Source of the DNA: an uncultured Chloroflexota bacterium
GTDB taxonomy: Bacteria > Chloroflexota > Dehalococcoidia > Lucifugimonadales > CAJXCD01
Direction: 5' to 3'
Assembly: GCA_913051545.1 (NCBI GenBank)
Contig: CAJXCD010000002.1
Location: forward strand, 62,001-126,000
DNA: 64,000 bases
Part shown: positions 24,704 to 34,853 of the stretch, piece by piece
Numbering within the stretch: the first letter of the stretch is position 1
How the letters are laid out: the number at the start of each line of letters is the position of its first letter
Position numbers and translations under genes: made by a program
The notes under the pieces: model-generated
Database searches by the model: none
What the model was told of the DNA's origin: nothing
Seen by the model: only the letters and a program-made list of their open reading frames with translations

Positions 24704-25795
24704 ATGGTAATGAATCAGTTAACTAAAAATAGGGTAAGAATAACAGTAGTTGGGGTTGGAGGAGGAGGAGGAAATACACTTTCTCGTATCGTTGATTGTG
24801 GCAATGATGATATGGATTTACTGGCACTTAACACAGACCTGCAGGCATTAAATATGGTTCATGGTGCACAAACATTTGCAATTGGTCCGGAAACTACTAA
24901 TGGTATGGGCTCTGGTGGTGAGGCTGACGTAGGGAGGAAAGCAGTTAGAGAGAGCCAGGAAAAAGTGTCAGGAATTCTAGAAGGATCAGATGTGGTGTTC
25001 ATTACAGCTGGTATGGGGGGAGGTACCGGTACTGGCGGGGCACCAGTCGTTGCAGACATCGCCCGTAAGCAGGGTGCCCTTACCGTCGCGGTTGTGACAA
25101 CTCCTTTTTCGTTTGAAGGTCATTTGAGAACTGAAGTTGCCTCTAAAGGACTTCGTCAACTTGAGTCTAAAGTGGACACAATGATATGTGTAGACAATGA
25201 CCGGTTACTTTCGAATATAGATAGCAGTTCAAATTTGGATGATGCTTTCCAACTTGCGGATGATGTTCTGCGTCAAGGGGTCGAAGGTATTTCTAAAATT
25301 GTTACAGGTATCGGCGTGATTAATGTAGATTTTGCTGATGTTAAGACTATTATGTCTAACGGGGGAAGATCATTTATGGCTATAGGGACAGGGAAAGGAA
25401 ATTCTGCAGCAATAGATTCTGTTCAAGACGCGCTCGAAAATCCTATGTTTGATGCCCCAATAAAAGGGGCATCAGGAATATTGCTAAATATAAAAGGTGG
25501 AAAGAACCTCAAGATAAATGAAGTAGAAGCTATTACACAAATGATAAGCGATGCTAGTGGCTCAGATCCTCAGGTTATGTTTGGGCTTACAAAGGATAAC
25601 AGCAGACAGTGGAGGAAAAAAGTCGAAGTTACAGTTGTGGCAACTGGAGTTCAAGGGGTAAACGAATTGAATTCCGAAGCATCGAATGTTGGTCAGAAAG
25701 TTTTCTGTCCAGTCCCCAAACCTATGCCTAATTTTTCTAATAATCGAATACCTGCTTCATCTTTGTTGGGATCCCATTTTCACAAAGGATCTTAG
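24704..25795 (+). CDS. ftsZ: Cell division GTPase FtsZ
   Basis: FtsZ polymerises at mid-cell to form the division ring. The sequence has VVGVGGGGGNTLSRIV, the GTP-binding signature AGMGGGTGTGGAPVVA, TTPFSFEGHLR, NDRLL and the T7 synergy loop INVDFADVKTIMS. The GTPase and C-terminal domains are therefore intact within 363 aa. The C-terminal tail is short and ends without the conserved DIPxFLRR peptide that normally binds FtsA and other partners. GTAGGAG precedes the ATG. A second FtsZ-like paralogue elsewhere in the genome cannot be excluded. Confidence 0.92.
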   Translation: MVMNQLTKNRVRITVVGVGGGGGNTLSRIVDCGNDDMDLLALNTDLQALNMVHGAQTFAIGPETTNGMGSGGEADVGRKAVRESQEKVSGILEGSDVVFITAGMGGGTGTGGAPVVADIARKQGALTVAVVTTPFSFEGHLRTEVASKGLRQLESKVDTMICVDNDRLLSNIDSSSNLDDAFQLADDVLRQGVEGISKIVTGIGVINVDFADVKTIMSNGGRSFMAIGTGKGNSAAIDSVQDALENPMFDAPIKGASGILLNIKGGKNLKINEVEAITQMISDASGSDPQVMFGLTKDNSRQWRKKVEVTVVATGVQGVNELNSEASNVGQKVFCPVPKPMPNFSNNRIPASSLLGSHFHKGS

Positions 25796-25808
25796 GGAAT
25801 TTACTAAA

Positions 25809-26672
25809 TTATTGTTGACTACTGAAATATTCTTGAATCTCCTCTACCATTTCGTCGGGTGTAGGAATATTCCCATCTTCAGGCCTAGAATCGTCATATC
25901 TTTTTTCTAATTGCCTAACATAAGCCATCATGTTAGGCTGTTTCAGCATCGCCTTGGTTATTCTGTCTTGGTAAGTCTCTACAAGTTTTCCTAATTCACC
26001 ATGCGGTATGTCAATATCAATGAAAGTTTTTAGCTTATCTAGTAATGCACATGTTACTTTAGGATTAATTCCTGTAGTGATATAGTGGGGGCTATGTCCC
26101 CATATACTAATAAAGTCGATATTATTATTTTGGCATGTTTCCATTATCGCTGATTGGATACCCGTAGGACCTTTGTATCCTGAATTAGGTATTCCAAGCC
26201 ATGTCATTCGATTGGTCAGTTCGTTTGTACTGGCACGGCCTGTTACTATCGGATCTCTAGTATGTGGTGTTTCGTCCAGTAATGCTCCTAGATGTATAAC
26301 TGTATTTATCTTGCACGATTCTATAATGTTCATTATTTCTTGCGAATATGTTTTCCACATCAAATTAGGTTCTGTTCCTTTGAACAAGATGATCCCTTCG
26401 TCCCCTTCAAGTGGGAGGAAATAGTAGAATTCATTTGTTGGCCATTTTATATATCTTTCACCACTTTTATTGGTGAGGGTTAAGGGGCGTACTTTTGTAA
26501 AGTCGTAAAAAGGTTCTGGATTCACATCCGCGAATTTTTTTGCAGGTAGTGTTTCAACAAGGTGACTGACGGCCAGCGTTGCTGATTCGATTGCGTCAGG
26601 CCATCCGCTGAAGGCGAGGATCATGGTCGAAAATGTTCCTCTAGGAATCTCATTTATACGGAGTTTTTCCAT
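25809..26672 (-). CDS. PAC2 (proteasome assembly chaperone) family protein
   Basis: The 287-residue product opens with MILAFSGWPDAIESATLAVSHLVE, then FADVNPEPFYDFTKVRP. This matches the PAC2 family, which is related to archaeal and eukaryotic proteasome assembly chaperones and is widespread in Actinobacteria and Chloroflexota. VIHLGALLDETPHTR and GHSPHYI are also usual. Its bacterial role is not established. It is convergent with ftsZ, 13 bases away. Confidence 0.8.
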   Translation of the reverse strand: MEKLRINEIPRGTFSTMILAFSGWPDAIESATLAVSHLVETLPAKKFADVNPEPFYDFTKVRPLTLTNKSGERYIKWPTNEFYYFLPLEGDEGIILFKGTEPNLMWKTYSQEIMNIIESCKINTVIHLGALLDETPHTRDPIVTGRASTNELTNRMTWLGIPNSGYKGPTGIQSAIMETCQNNNIDFISIWGHSPHYITTGINPKVTCALLDKLKTFIDIDIPHGELGKLVETYQDRITKAMLKQPNMMAYVRQLEKRYDDSRPEDGNIPTPDEMVEEIQEYFSSQQ

Positions 26673-26745
26673 TAATTTAGTCCTGTTATATCAATTTTGC
26701 ATTATTAGCAATATATGCGTTCGTGGATCATTTTCGATATATAGA

Positions 26746-26760
26746 TTGACAGATTGTCAA
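26746..26760. repeat. Short perfect inverted repeat in the gap before the PAC2 gene
   Basis: TTGACA-GAT-TGTCAA is a perfect 6-bp inverted repeat about 75 bases upstream of the PAC2 start. The 274-base gap from 26673 to 26946 shows no other gene, tRNA or clear terminator that I can see. It could be an operator or a chance repeat. Confidence 0.35.
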
Positions 26761-26946
26761 ACTCTGATCGAGGTTTGAAGTCATTCTGGACACGGAAAAG
26801 AGAAGTTGCAGAACCCTTTGTGCCGAAATCTAAAACGGCTCAGAATTCACCTGATCTATAACATAGATTGTTTCATAATATTCGATCGGTTTCAAGATAG
26901 CGATTATCGCAGTCTTTTAAGGATAATTAATGTGATTTTGCTGTTA

Positions 26947-28302
26947 TTATTCGACCAAGAGATCGTATGCTAGTGCCACCATTGTTTTGGCACCTGTAAC
27001 GATACTACGAATTCCTTCTGATTCATCTGTCCCATGGTAATTAACGAGACTAGGATCATCATCAGGATGGAATCCATGAAATCCATAAGTATCGACTCCT
27101 AGTTCTCGAGTGAATCTAGAGTCTGTGAATCCTGTTGCTAGTCCTGGGACCCATTGTATGTCATTTCGACCCAGCGTTATGGCAGTAGCGTTCTTAATTT
27201 TATTTACAAATCCTGATTCAAATGGAGATGAATTCGGCACAGCCATATAGTCGATCTGAAAATCTATTCCAGGGATATCTCCGATTACGTTTGATAGTTC
27301 GCTTCTGACGTAATCTTCATCTTGATGGGGCAGTGTTCTGACATCGCAAGTTAATCTGATTGATTCAGGAACGCTGTTTGACTTGATTCCTCCTTTAACT
27401 ATCGTAGGAGTTAGAGTCATTCTAGATAGAGCTCTTAAGACAGATGCTAATTCGATGTCCTTTCGTTCTGTTTCAGCTATTATTTCGTCTATGTTTCCGC
27501 CGGTAGGTTTATCTTCTATAGCAAATGTTGACAGGTGTTGGAAAAGGTCGGGTGATACATCCCGTTCTGCTTCATAGTTTTCTATTCGCTCAATGACTTT
27601 GCTAAGAGAGTATGATGCGTTCTCTCCTTTCCAAGGTGTGGATGCGTGAGCGCTAGAGCCTTTTATGTCTATTTCAATCTGCAGTCTTCCTTTTTCACCT
27701 ACTCCTAGCATATAAGCTAGGCCATTTGTGGAACTTACCTGGGTCCCTCCACCTTCATTTATAGCATAAGGCGCATAGATCTTTTCCGGATATGTTTTAG
27801 CTAACCACTCGAATCCATATCGGCCACCGTGTTCTTCGTCTGCTCCCGAAGCTAATATAAGACCATTTTTTAAAGCAGGTATGTTACGTTTGAGAGTACG
27901 CATGGCCATCATTTGAGCCGCGAGCAGTCCCTTACAGTCTGCTGCACCCCGGCCATATATTCTGCCATTAGAAATTGTTGCACTGAATGGTGGAAATCTC
28001 CATTTACTTTCTTCTTCGACTGGAACTACGTCTGTGTGAGACATGAACATTAGTCCTGCCTCACCCGAGGTGCCTTCTATCCTAGCTATAATATTTCCAC
28101 GTCCAGGCGTCTTTTCAAGTATTTCGGAATTTATACCGTATCGAGATAACCATTCACTTATGAATTCACATACTTTAGTTTCGTTACCTGTTGGCATGAC
28201 ACCGGTATTTATGGATGGTATTCGCACCAGTGCCTGTTCTAATTCAATTAGTTCATTTTTTGATTCGTCTATTTGTTCAAGAAGTTGTAAGATATCTGAC
28301 AA
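26947..28302 (-). CDS. M20-family metallopeptidase (ArgE/DapE/ACY1 type)
   Basis: This 451-residue zinc hydrolase has the M20 ligand set: MFMSHTDVVPVE, GRGAADCKGLLAAQM with the bridging aspartate, and SGADEEHGG with the catalytic glutamate pair. A dimerisation domain with GSSAHASTPWKG follows, and the last histidine is in GFHGFHPDDD. Members cleave N-acyl amino acids or dipeptides. The extended length and W-R-F-P-P-F-S motif recall carboxypeptidase/succinyl-diaminopimelate type enzymes, but the substrate is uncertain. It follows nadK by 12 bases, at the end of the nuo-nadK strand. Confidence 0.86.
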   Translation of the reverse strand: MSDILQLLEQIDESKNELIELEQALVRIPSINTGVMPTGNETKVCEFISEWLSRYGINSEILEKTPGRGNIIARIEGTSGEAGLMFMSHTDVVPVEEESKWRFPPFSATISNGRIYGRGAADCKGLLAAQMMAMRTLKRNIPALKNGLILASGADEEHGGRYGFEWLAKTYPEKIYAPYAINEGGGTQVSSTNGLAYMLGVGEKGRLQIEIDIKGSSAHASTPWKGENASYSLSKVIERIENYEAERDVSPDLFQHLSTFAIEDKPTGGNIDEIIAETERKDIELASVLRALSRMTLTPTIVKGGIKSNSVPESIRLTCDVRTLPHQDEDYVRSELSNVIGDIPGIDFQIDYMAVPNSSPFESGFVNKIKNATAITLGRNDIQWVPGLATGFTDSRFTRELGVDTYGFHGFHPDDDPSLVNYHGTDESEGIRSIVTGAKTMVALAYDLLVE

Positions 28303-28314
28303 GAAAATCTCCTG

Positions 28315-29160
28315 CTATATTTCTGATTTGTTTCCACTGAGTTTAGACGCTAAATTCCCGTAGAAGGCAGAATTATCTCCATGTCTTAGAAACAAGGTTG
28401 AGTGGGGGCTGCGAGATATATATACGATTGAATCCACATCGAGGATGTTAGAAGTTATATCTACACTGATAGTTGATTGTAATTTATCTTGGACTCTAAG
28501 ATTAATCACGTCACTCCCACTTATAATGAGACTTTTGCTGAAGCTTATGTGTGCTGCTAGGGGTTGAACTAATATCGTGTTTGATTCTGGGTAAATAACT
28601 GGTCCTCCCGCTGCTAATGCGTAACTAGTACTTCCAGTGCCAGTTGAAATAATAATTCCGTCAGCTCTGTAAGTGGCGACATGTGTGTCATTAATTTGCG
28701 TATTTATATCAAGCAGTTTTGATGTAGATGCTCTGTTTATTACTACATCATTTAGAGCATGCATAGTTGTTGATTGTGCTTCTTGTTGCTTTTTGAATGT
28801 AGCTTGTAGCATCATTCTCTTTTCGATCCTGGGACTCCCATCTAGATAAGATAACAATCTGTCTTGAGCTTCTGGGACGCTTAATTCTGTCATGAAGCCG
28901 ATCCGTCCCATGTTGATTCCCAGAATAGCTATGTTGTTGGGCGATGCAATTCTAGCCACGCGTAAAATCGTTCCATCTCCACCGATAGTGACGATGATTG
29001 AAGCAGATTCAATGTGTTCCGAATTTGCGTTGAGAGTTTCTACGGGAGATATCCAGCAAGTATAGTACCGCCTAGCACTATCCATTAGGGTGTTTGCAAG
29101 TTGGATAGCATCAGGAAGGGTAGAATTATATACGAAGCCTATCGAATTCTTATAGGTCAT
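28315..29160 (-). CDS. nadK: NAD kinase
   Basis: NadK phosphorylates NAD to NADP with ATP. The 281-residue protein carries the GGDGTILRVAR motif, NMGRIGFMTEL, ALNDVVINR and GTGSTSYALAAGGP, all diagnostic. An ATG start at 29160 fits. It is downstream of nuoN by 59 bases on the same strand and upstream of the M20 peptidase gene by 12 bases, so it may be co-transcribed with the complex I genes. Confidence 0.93.
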   Translation of the reverse strand: MTYKNSIGFVYNSTLPDAIQLANTLMDSARRYYTCWISPVETLNANSEHIESASIIVTIGGDGTILRVARIASPNNIAILGINMGRIGFMTELSVPEAQDRLLSYLDGSPRIEKRMMLQATFKKQQEAQSTTMHALNDVVINRASTSKLLDINTQINDTHVATYRADGIIISTGTGSTSYALAAGGPVIYPESNTILVQPLAAHISFSKSLIISGSDVINLRVQDKLQSTISVDITSNILDVDSIVYISRSPHSTLFLRHGDNSAFYGNLASKLSGNKSEI

Positions 29161-29219
29161 GACGGCAAGGAGTCTAACATTGGGTTATTGTAGGTGTCAA
29201 CGAGGGTGCACTTAGTTGT

Positions 29220-30713
29220 TTAAGATAAGGTAGCAGCAGCTGATTGAGCAATTTTTATTAATGGTGTTGGATATATGCCGAATAACATTACCATGAAAGT
29301 GCTGACTGTTATGGCTAAACGAGTGCGGATAGATGCCGTTATAGGTTCCTCTGTGTCACTGGATGATAAATACATCACTTTTATGACTCGTAGATAGTAG
29401 TATGCGGATAGAACACTATTAAGCACTCCGATCACGGCTAACCAAGCAAGACCTGAATCCACTGCAGCTCCAAAGATATAGAGTTTTACCATGAATCCAA
29501 CGGTTGGAGGTATTCCTATCAAAGATACCAGGGCCAATGCGAGCACTCCACCCGTAAGTGGGAATTTTCTTCCAATACCAGCAAAACTAGATATTTTGTT
29601 GTCACCGACTGAGTTTGATATTATTATCACTGATCCAAATGCAGCGAGATTTGTCAGTCCATAACCACCCAAGTAGAACAATATTCCACTAATGCCTTGA
29701 TGAGGACCTTGTGTGATTGTATTTGTGGATAAAGAAGCTAAACCAACTAATAAATAACCAGCATGGGCTACTGCACTATAAGCTAGCATCCGCTTAATGT
29801 TTGATTGCGAGATAGCAAGTAGGTTTCCGATTGTCATGGATAAGGCTGCTAATATTGCAAATATCATAGTCCACTCTACTCTTAGGACATCATGCTGGAA
29901 TGCTTCGTGGAAAACTCGTAGGACTATTGCGAAACCAGCCGCCTTACTAGCGACTGATAGAAATGCAGTTATAGGTGTTGGAGAACCTTCGTATACGTCA
30001 GGGGCCCACATGTGGAATGGCACCACTGTTATCTTAAATCCAAATCCGGCGATTATAAGGGTAATACCCAAGAGTAGAGCATAGTTTCCAAATGGTTGCG
30101 TTCCTAATAACCCGCCCTGATTTATAGCCGATGCTATTTCAGATAAAACCGTTGTACCAGTAAATCCATAAACCAATACCATACCGTACAGAAGTATTGC
30201 TGAACTGACCCCACTCAGAACGAGGAATTTCAGGCCAGCCTCTGATGATTTATTACTGCGCAGGAAAGTCGCTAATGCTGCAATCGGAAGTGCAGAAAGT
30301 TCCAAAGCAATGTATATCGTAATCAGTTCTACTGTTGACGCCATTAACATCATTCCAGACGTTGATAATAGGATTAATACTATAAATTCAGTCTGAAAAT
30401 TTTGGAATTTCTTCGAGTAGTCCGTAGAAAGCAGTATTACAGTTTCAGCTGCCCCTAGAAGAATAAATTTTAGAAAAATACTAAATCCGTCGACTTTTAG
30501 GGAGTCTTTTAAGATCCCTTGATTTTGTACAATTCCATTTTCCATATCCATCCATAGTATGACACTTAATATGATTGGGATCACAAGGCCTATAGATGAA
30601 ATTGATTGTGCTATCGTATCCTTTTTGGTAATGAAGTTAATAGCTAAAATGATGAAACTTAGAACTATTACGCTCAGTTCCGGCGAAAGGATATATATAT
30701 CATGAAATGTCAT
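29220..30713 (-). CDS. nuoN: NADH-quinone oxidoreductase subunit N
   Basis: NuoN is one of the antiporter-like, proton-pumping membrane subunits of complex I. At 497 aa, it has about 14 membrane segments, with FKITVVPFHMWAPDVYEGSPTPITAFLSVASK and AYSAVAHAGYLLVGL as family signatures; the lysines and the glutamate of the channel lie in these. It is the last nuo gene, 17 bases after nuoM. Confidence 0.93.
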   Translation of the reverse strand: MTFHDIYILSPELSVIVLSFIILAINFITKKDTIAQSISSIGLVIPIILSVILWMDMENGIVQNQGILKDSLKVDGFSIFLKFILLGAAETVILLSTDYSKKFQNFQTEFIVLILLSTSGMMLMASTVELITIYIALELSALPIAALATFLRSNKSSEAGLKFLVLSGVSSAILLYGMVLVYGFTGTTVLSEIASAINQGGLLGTQPFGNYALLLGITLIIAGFGFKITVVPFHMWAPDVYEGSPTPITAFLSVASKAAGFAIVLRVFHEAFQHDVLRVEWTMIFAILAALSMTIGNLLAISQSNIKRMLAYSAVAHAGYLLVGLASLSTNTITQGPHQGISGILFYLGGYGLTNLAAFGSVIIISNSVGDNKISSFAGIGRKFPLTGGVLALALVSLIGIPPTVGFMVKLYIFGAAVDSGLAWLAVIGVLNSVLSAYYYLRVIKVMYLSSSDTEEPITASIRTRLAITVSTFMVMLFGIYPTPLIKIAQSAAATLS

Positions 30714-30730
30714 TTATTAACCTTGACTTG

Positions 30731-32293
30731 CTAATTAAATATGAATGCCAGCAGATTATTTTGATTTGAACCTAGTTCTACTGACGCAGCGTTATCTGAT
30801 ATCCCCTGTATTATAGGGGATATCCCTAGTTGAAATACGTCACTTATAATTGAAGGGAACAATCCTATAACAAGTACACTAATAGCTAATATAGCTAGAG
30901 GTACGGCTTCTAAAGTAGATGCATCCCTAACATTATTGAATCTCTCGATAGACGGCCCAAAAAATGTTCGTTGTATCATCCAGAGGATATATCCCGCAGT
31001 TATCACTATACCAAATGCACTCAATAAGGTGCCTATGTTCCAGACGGGGAATGTTCCAAGAAACACCAATACTTCAGACACAAATCCACTTGTGCCAGGT
31101 AGTCCTAAGGATGCAAGGCCTGCTAGGATAAATCCCGATGCTAGAATTGGCATTCTAGTTGCGAGACCTCCAAGATCTGGAATATGTCTTGTATGAGCTT
31201 TCTCATACACTAGACCTACTAACAAAAACATCAGACCAGTAATTGTTCCATGAGTAAACATTTGCATCGCAGCACCAGTTAGCCCTACGGTGGCGTTTCC
31301 TGCTGCACCAGCTACAGATGATATCCCTACAAGTACATACCCCATGTGACTTATGCTACTAAAGGCTATCAGTCTCTTAAGATCCGTCTGGCGTAATGTG
31401 ACGATAGCACCATAAAGCACATTTATAACTCCTAGGGTAATAAGTATCCATGCTACTTCAGTGATAACGTTTGGGAACATGCTTACTGATACCCTAAGCA
31501 TGCCATATCCTCCCATTTTTAATAGCACACCGGCTAGCATAACGCTGACAGCTGTTGGTGCATCTGTATGCGCATCAGGGAGCCATGTATGAAAGGGCCA
31601 TACAGGTAATTTGACGGCAAACCCTACAAAAAGCAAAGTGAATATGAGCCCTGACGGGATAATCAGAGTCGCAGTTTGAATTTTGGAAGGCAATTCTGTC
31701 ATATCAAAAGTGTGTATTCCGGTGGAAAAATAAAGAGCTAATATTCCTATTAACATGAAGGCACTAGCTAGGAATGTAAATATAAGGAATTTCATGGCTG
31801 AGTATTCCTTACGTCCACTTCCCCATATAGATATCAGAAAGAACATTGGTATGAGTTCTAGTTCCCAGAGCAGAAAGAAAAGGATGAAGTCTAATGCAGT
31901 AAATACACCAACGACTGCAGTTTGTAGTACCAATAGCCAAACAAAATATTCTTTAACTCTTTGTTTTATTCCTAATGAAGCAAATATCGCAGAAATACCA
32001 AGTAGTCCAGATAGTAATACGAGAGGTGCACTAAGGCCATCAACAGCTAAGAAATAATTCACATTTAAAGAATCAAATGGAATCCATTCGGAAGTTTTAT
32101 CCACAAATTGGTATTGAGCACCTCCTTTTTCGTATCCGAAAAATATTACGGATGTAAGGACTAGTTCAATTACTCCAATTAACACAGCAAAGTATCTTAT
32201 GGATTTCGCACCATTAATAGCTAAAGCGATTATTATGGCTCCTACCAGAGGTAGGAATACTGTAATAGTCAATATGCCAGAAAAGTTTTCCAA
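30731..32293 (-). CDS. nuoM: NADH-quinone oxidoreductase subunit M
   Basis: NuoM is an antiporter-like membrane subunit of complex I. The 520-residue sequence has LWELELIPMFFLISIWG, VKLPVWPFHTWLPDAHTDAPTAVSVMLAGVLLKMGGYG and AFSSISHMGYVLVG, the classical Proton_antipo_M segments with the channel glutamate and lysines. It is 12 bases downstream of nuoL and 17 upstream of nuoN. Confidence 0.94.
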   Translation of the reverse strand: MENFSGILTITVFLPLVGAIIIALAINGAKSIRYFAVLIGVIELVLTSVIFFGYEKGGAQYQFVDKTSEWIPFDSLNVNYFLAVDGLSAPLVLLSGLLGISAIFASLGIKQRVKEYFVWLLVLQTAVVGVFTALDFILFFLLWELELIPMFFLISIWGSGRKEYSAMKFLIFTFLASAFMLIGILALYFSTGIHTFDMTELPSKIQTATLIIPSGLIFTLLFVGFAVKLPVWPFHTWLPDAHTDAPTAVSVMLAGVLLKMGGYGMLRVSVSMFPNVITEVAWILITLGVINVLYGAIVTLRQTDLKRLIAFSSISHMGYVLVGISSVAGAAGNATVGLTGAAMQMFTHGTITGLMFLLVGLVYEKAHTRHIPDLGGLATRMPILASGFILAGLASLGLPGTSGFVSEVLVFLGTFPVWNIGTLLSAFGIVITAGYILWMIQRTFFGPSIERFNNVRDASTLEAVPLAILAISVLVIGLFPSIISDVFQLGISPIIQGISDNAASVELGSNQNNLLAFIFN

Positions 32294-32305
32294 ACGAACT
32301 CCCTA

Positions 32306-34261
32306 TTATTTGAACAGGATATATATAACTATAATTAATATCGTACCCAGAGATAGAATTAAACCATAACCTTGAGACTGCCCTGTTTGTATAGGAGCAA
32401 TTATTTTTCCGAGGTTTCGGCTAACTAATCCAATTTGGCGAACTATTCCATCTATAACCAATCGATCCGCCCAATCTATTGATTTAGCTATCGAGTTGTA
32501 TATAACTCGAGTTGTGATGAATGACTCATAAAATTCATCCAGGAAATATTTATTGATAAGTACCCTGTGTATAGGATTCGTAATCCTATACACACTATGT
32601 GAGATTAGTTTAGGTTGCCCATAAATCAGATAAGCTAAAAGTATACCTGCACCAGCTATTAAACTGGATAAAATAGCTACAACAAAATTGAATTTTATTG
32701 AATCAGCATGTAGGAAATGTGAGAGCCAGTGTTCTGGAATCACTACTAGGTTGACAGGTGGATTTACCAAGAATCCACCAATAATTGACATTAATCCTAA
32801 AACTAGAAGAGGTACCACCATTGCTTTTGGGGATTCTTGTAGATGAACATCAGGATTAATCAGATTTAGAGATGGGTCTGATTGCGCACCTCCTTTAAAA
32901 TCCCCTTCAAATGTCATAAATATAACTCTAAACATATAGAAGGCTGTCATAAATACAGCCAACAATGCAAATATGTAAACTATAGTAGATATGTTCATGC
33001 TGCTAGACCAGGCATGTGTTAATATTTCGTCCTTGCTCCAGAATCCAGCTAGAGGGAAAATTCCAGAAAGACTTAGTGCTCCGATTAGGAATGTCGAGTA
33101 TGTCCATGGCATAGATTTACGTAGTCCTCCCATGTACCTCATGTCAAACGTTCCTGTAGCATGGTTGACGCTTCCTGATCCTAAGAACAGTAATGCCTTG
33201 AAAAATGCGTGAGTGAAAAGATGAAATATTGCTGGTCCATAGGCACCTATTCCTAGAGCCAACATCATGTATCCTAATTGACTTATGGTCGAATAAGCCA
33301 AAACTCTCTTTATGTCGGTCATTACTAGTCCCATGGATGCCGCAAATAAGGCTGTAAAAACACCTGTTACAGCAACTGTTGTCATTGCTGCTTCCGAAGA
33401 ATGAAAAAGATCAAAGAATCTAGCTACTAAAAATACTCCAGCAGCGACCATAGTGGCGGCATGGATTAATGCACTGACAGGGGTTGGTCCTTCCATAGCA
33501 TCTGGTAGCCAGGTATGTAATGGGAATTGTCCAGATTTCCCGATAGCGCCAGCAAAAATGCCTATCGCTACCCAGGTCACCACTCCACTAGCTAAAATTC
33601 CAGTTTTAGCAGCAAGGTTAATATCGCTTATGTCTAACGAATTTAGACCGTTAGCTGCGAAAGTCTCTCCGTTTGAAAATAGGTAGAGTATTGCTAAAAG
33701 CAACCCAAAGTCGCCAAATCGGGTAATTATGAAAGCCTTTTTGGCGGCCGCTGCAGCAGAAGGTTTATGGTACCAAAATCCAATTAGCAGGTAAGAACTG
33801 AGTCCAACGAGTTCCCAGAAGGCGTAAAGCTGAACAACATTGCTTGCCATAATGAGACCTATCATTGAAGCAGTGAAGAGTGACATGTATGCAAAATAAC
33901 GCGAATAGCCTGAGTCGTTCTCCATGTAGGATGTTGAATAAATTTGGACCATCAAACTAACACTCGTGACTACAATTAGCATAATGGCAGTTAGTGAATC
34001 CGATATAATCCCGATACTAATTTCCAGAATACCTAACGAGATCCAACTTTGTGATTGGTAGCTATCTATGCTCACATCGTTATTTATTACGCTTATAAGA
34101 AACCAAATTGATAAGAATAGTGAGATACTTATAGACGCAATCGTCAAATGACTGGATACATTACGGAATTGATTAAAGAATGGACGTATTACTATAGATA
34201 TAACGGCGAACGATAGGAAGGGCGATAATAGTATAAGCCACACTACGTTTTCAGGTATCAC
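32306..34261 (-). CDS. nuoL: NADH-quinone oxidoreductase subunit L
   Basis: NuoL is the distal antiporter-like subunit with the long lateral helix of complex I. It shows FWELVGLSSYLLIGFW, GKSGQFPLHTWLPDAMEGPTPVSALIHAATMVAAG and AYSTISQLGYMMLALG. The C-terminal region includes the lateral helix and a final membrane segment. Length is about 651 aa. The track start is ATG at 34267, but GTG at 34261 has GGAG 7 bases upstream and is preferred. It follows the small DUF2007-like gene. Confidence 0.94.
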   Translation of the reverse strand: MIPENVVWLILLSPFLSFAVISIVIRPFFNQFRNVSSHLTIASISISLFLSIWFLISVINNDVSIDSYQSQSWISLGILEISIGIISDSLTAIMLIVVTSVSLMVQIYSTSYMENDSGYSRYFAYMSLFTASMIGLIMASNVVQLYAFWELVGLSSYLLIGFWYHKPSAAAAAKKAFIITRFGDFGLLLAILYLFSNGETFAANGLNSLDISDINLAAKTGILASGVVTWVAIGIFAGAIGKSGQFPLHTWLPDAMEGPTPVSALIHAATMVAAGVFLVARFFDLFHSSEAAMTTVAVTGVFTALFAASMGLVMTDIKRVLAYSTISQLGYMMLALGIGAYGPAIFHLFTHAFFKALLFLGSGSVNHATGTFDMRYMGGLRKSMPWTYSTFLIGALSLSGIFPLAGFWSKDEILTHAWSSSMNISTIVYIFALLAVFMTAFYMFRVIFMTFEGDFKGGAQSDPSLNLINPDVHLQESPKAMVVPLLVLGLMSIIGGFLVNPPVNLVVIPEHWLSHFLHADSIKFNFVVAILSSLIAGAGILLAYLIYGQPKLISHSVYRITNPIHRVLINKYFLDEFYESFITTRVIYNSIAKSIDWADRLVIDGIVRQIGLVSRNLGKIIAPIQTGQSQGYGLILSLGTILIIVIYILFK

Positions 34262-34295
34262 GCACATACTCCATAATTTTTATGTGGATTTGGTT

Positions 34296-34490
34296 TCATA
34301 TTTTTCGAAGGATTTCATCAGCTACGTGTTCTCGACCTTTTGGTACCATTATTTTGAATACTACTCTTTCACCCCAAGACAATATATCTCCTTTAGGTAT
34401 TATCTTTGTGGGAAGGCCATCACCTTCTAGCACATCTTTCCACATTTCCGCCATCATAAGATTAGGGGCCTCTCGGTAATCTATCCACAT
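34296..34490 (-). CDS. DUF2007-like small protein inside the nuo operon
   Basis: The 64-residue ORF has MMAEMWKDVLEGDGLPTKIIPKGD and ends in VPKGREHVADEILRKI. This resembles the small DUF2007 'putative signal-transducing' fold with its A-x-x-x-x-x-L-E-x-x-G-I-P pattern. Function is unknown. It lies 9 bases after nuoK and 28 before nuoL, in frame with the operon and not a shadow of another gene. A role in complex I assembly or control is only an inference from position. Confidence 0.7.
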   Translation of the reverse strand: MWIDYREAPNLMMAEMWKDVLEGDGLPTKIIPKGDILSWGERVVFKIMVPKGREHVADEILRKI

Positions 34491-34499
34491 TTAATTCCC

Positions 34500-34838
34500 T
34501 CAGTGCCTCATTTGATTGACGTCTGTTATGAATACGGTTTCTCGACTACGATAAACTGTGATTATTATAGCTACACCAAGAGCTATTTCTGCAGCAGCTA
34601 CAGTTACGATGAATAGTGAAAAAATTTGACCAGTTAATGCCGAACGAGTTACATCAGTGCCCTGGCTAATTAGTGAGGGATCCAAGTATCTAGAAAATGC
34701 TACAGCAGCAATGTTTACCGCATTTAACATAAGTTCTATACTCATTAGAACAGTTATAACATTTCTTTTTGAAATTGTCCCATACAACCCAATGGCGAAA
34801 ATAGCCGCACTAACTATAAGAAAATTTTCAAGATTCAT
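34500..34838 (-). CDS. nuoK: NADH-quinone oxidoreductase subunit K
   Basis: NuoK is the small three-helix membrane subunit. The 112-residue sequence has IGLYGTISKRNVITVLMSIELMLNAVNI, carrying the conserved glutamate in helix 2, and FIVTVAAAEIALGVAIIITVYR, with the second glutamate in helix 3. It is 15 bases downstream of nuoJ. Length is slightly above the usual 100 aa because of a loop after helix 2. Confidence 0.94.
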   Translation of the reverse strand: MNLENFLIVSAAIFAIGLYGTISKRNVITVLMSIELMLNAVNIAAVAFSRYLDPSLISQGTDVTRSALTGQIFSLFIVTVAAAEIALGVAIIITVYRSRETVFITDVNQMRH

Positions 34839-34853
34839 ATTGTCGTAAGATTC

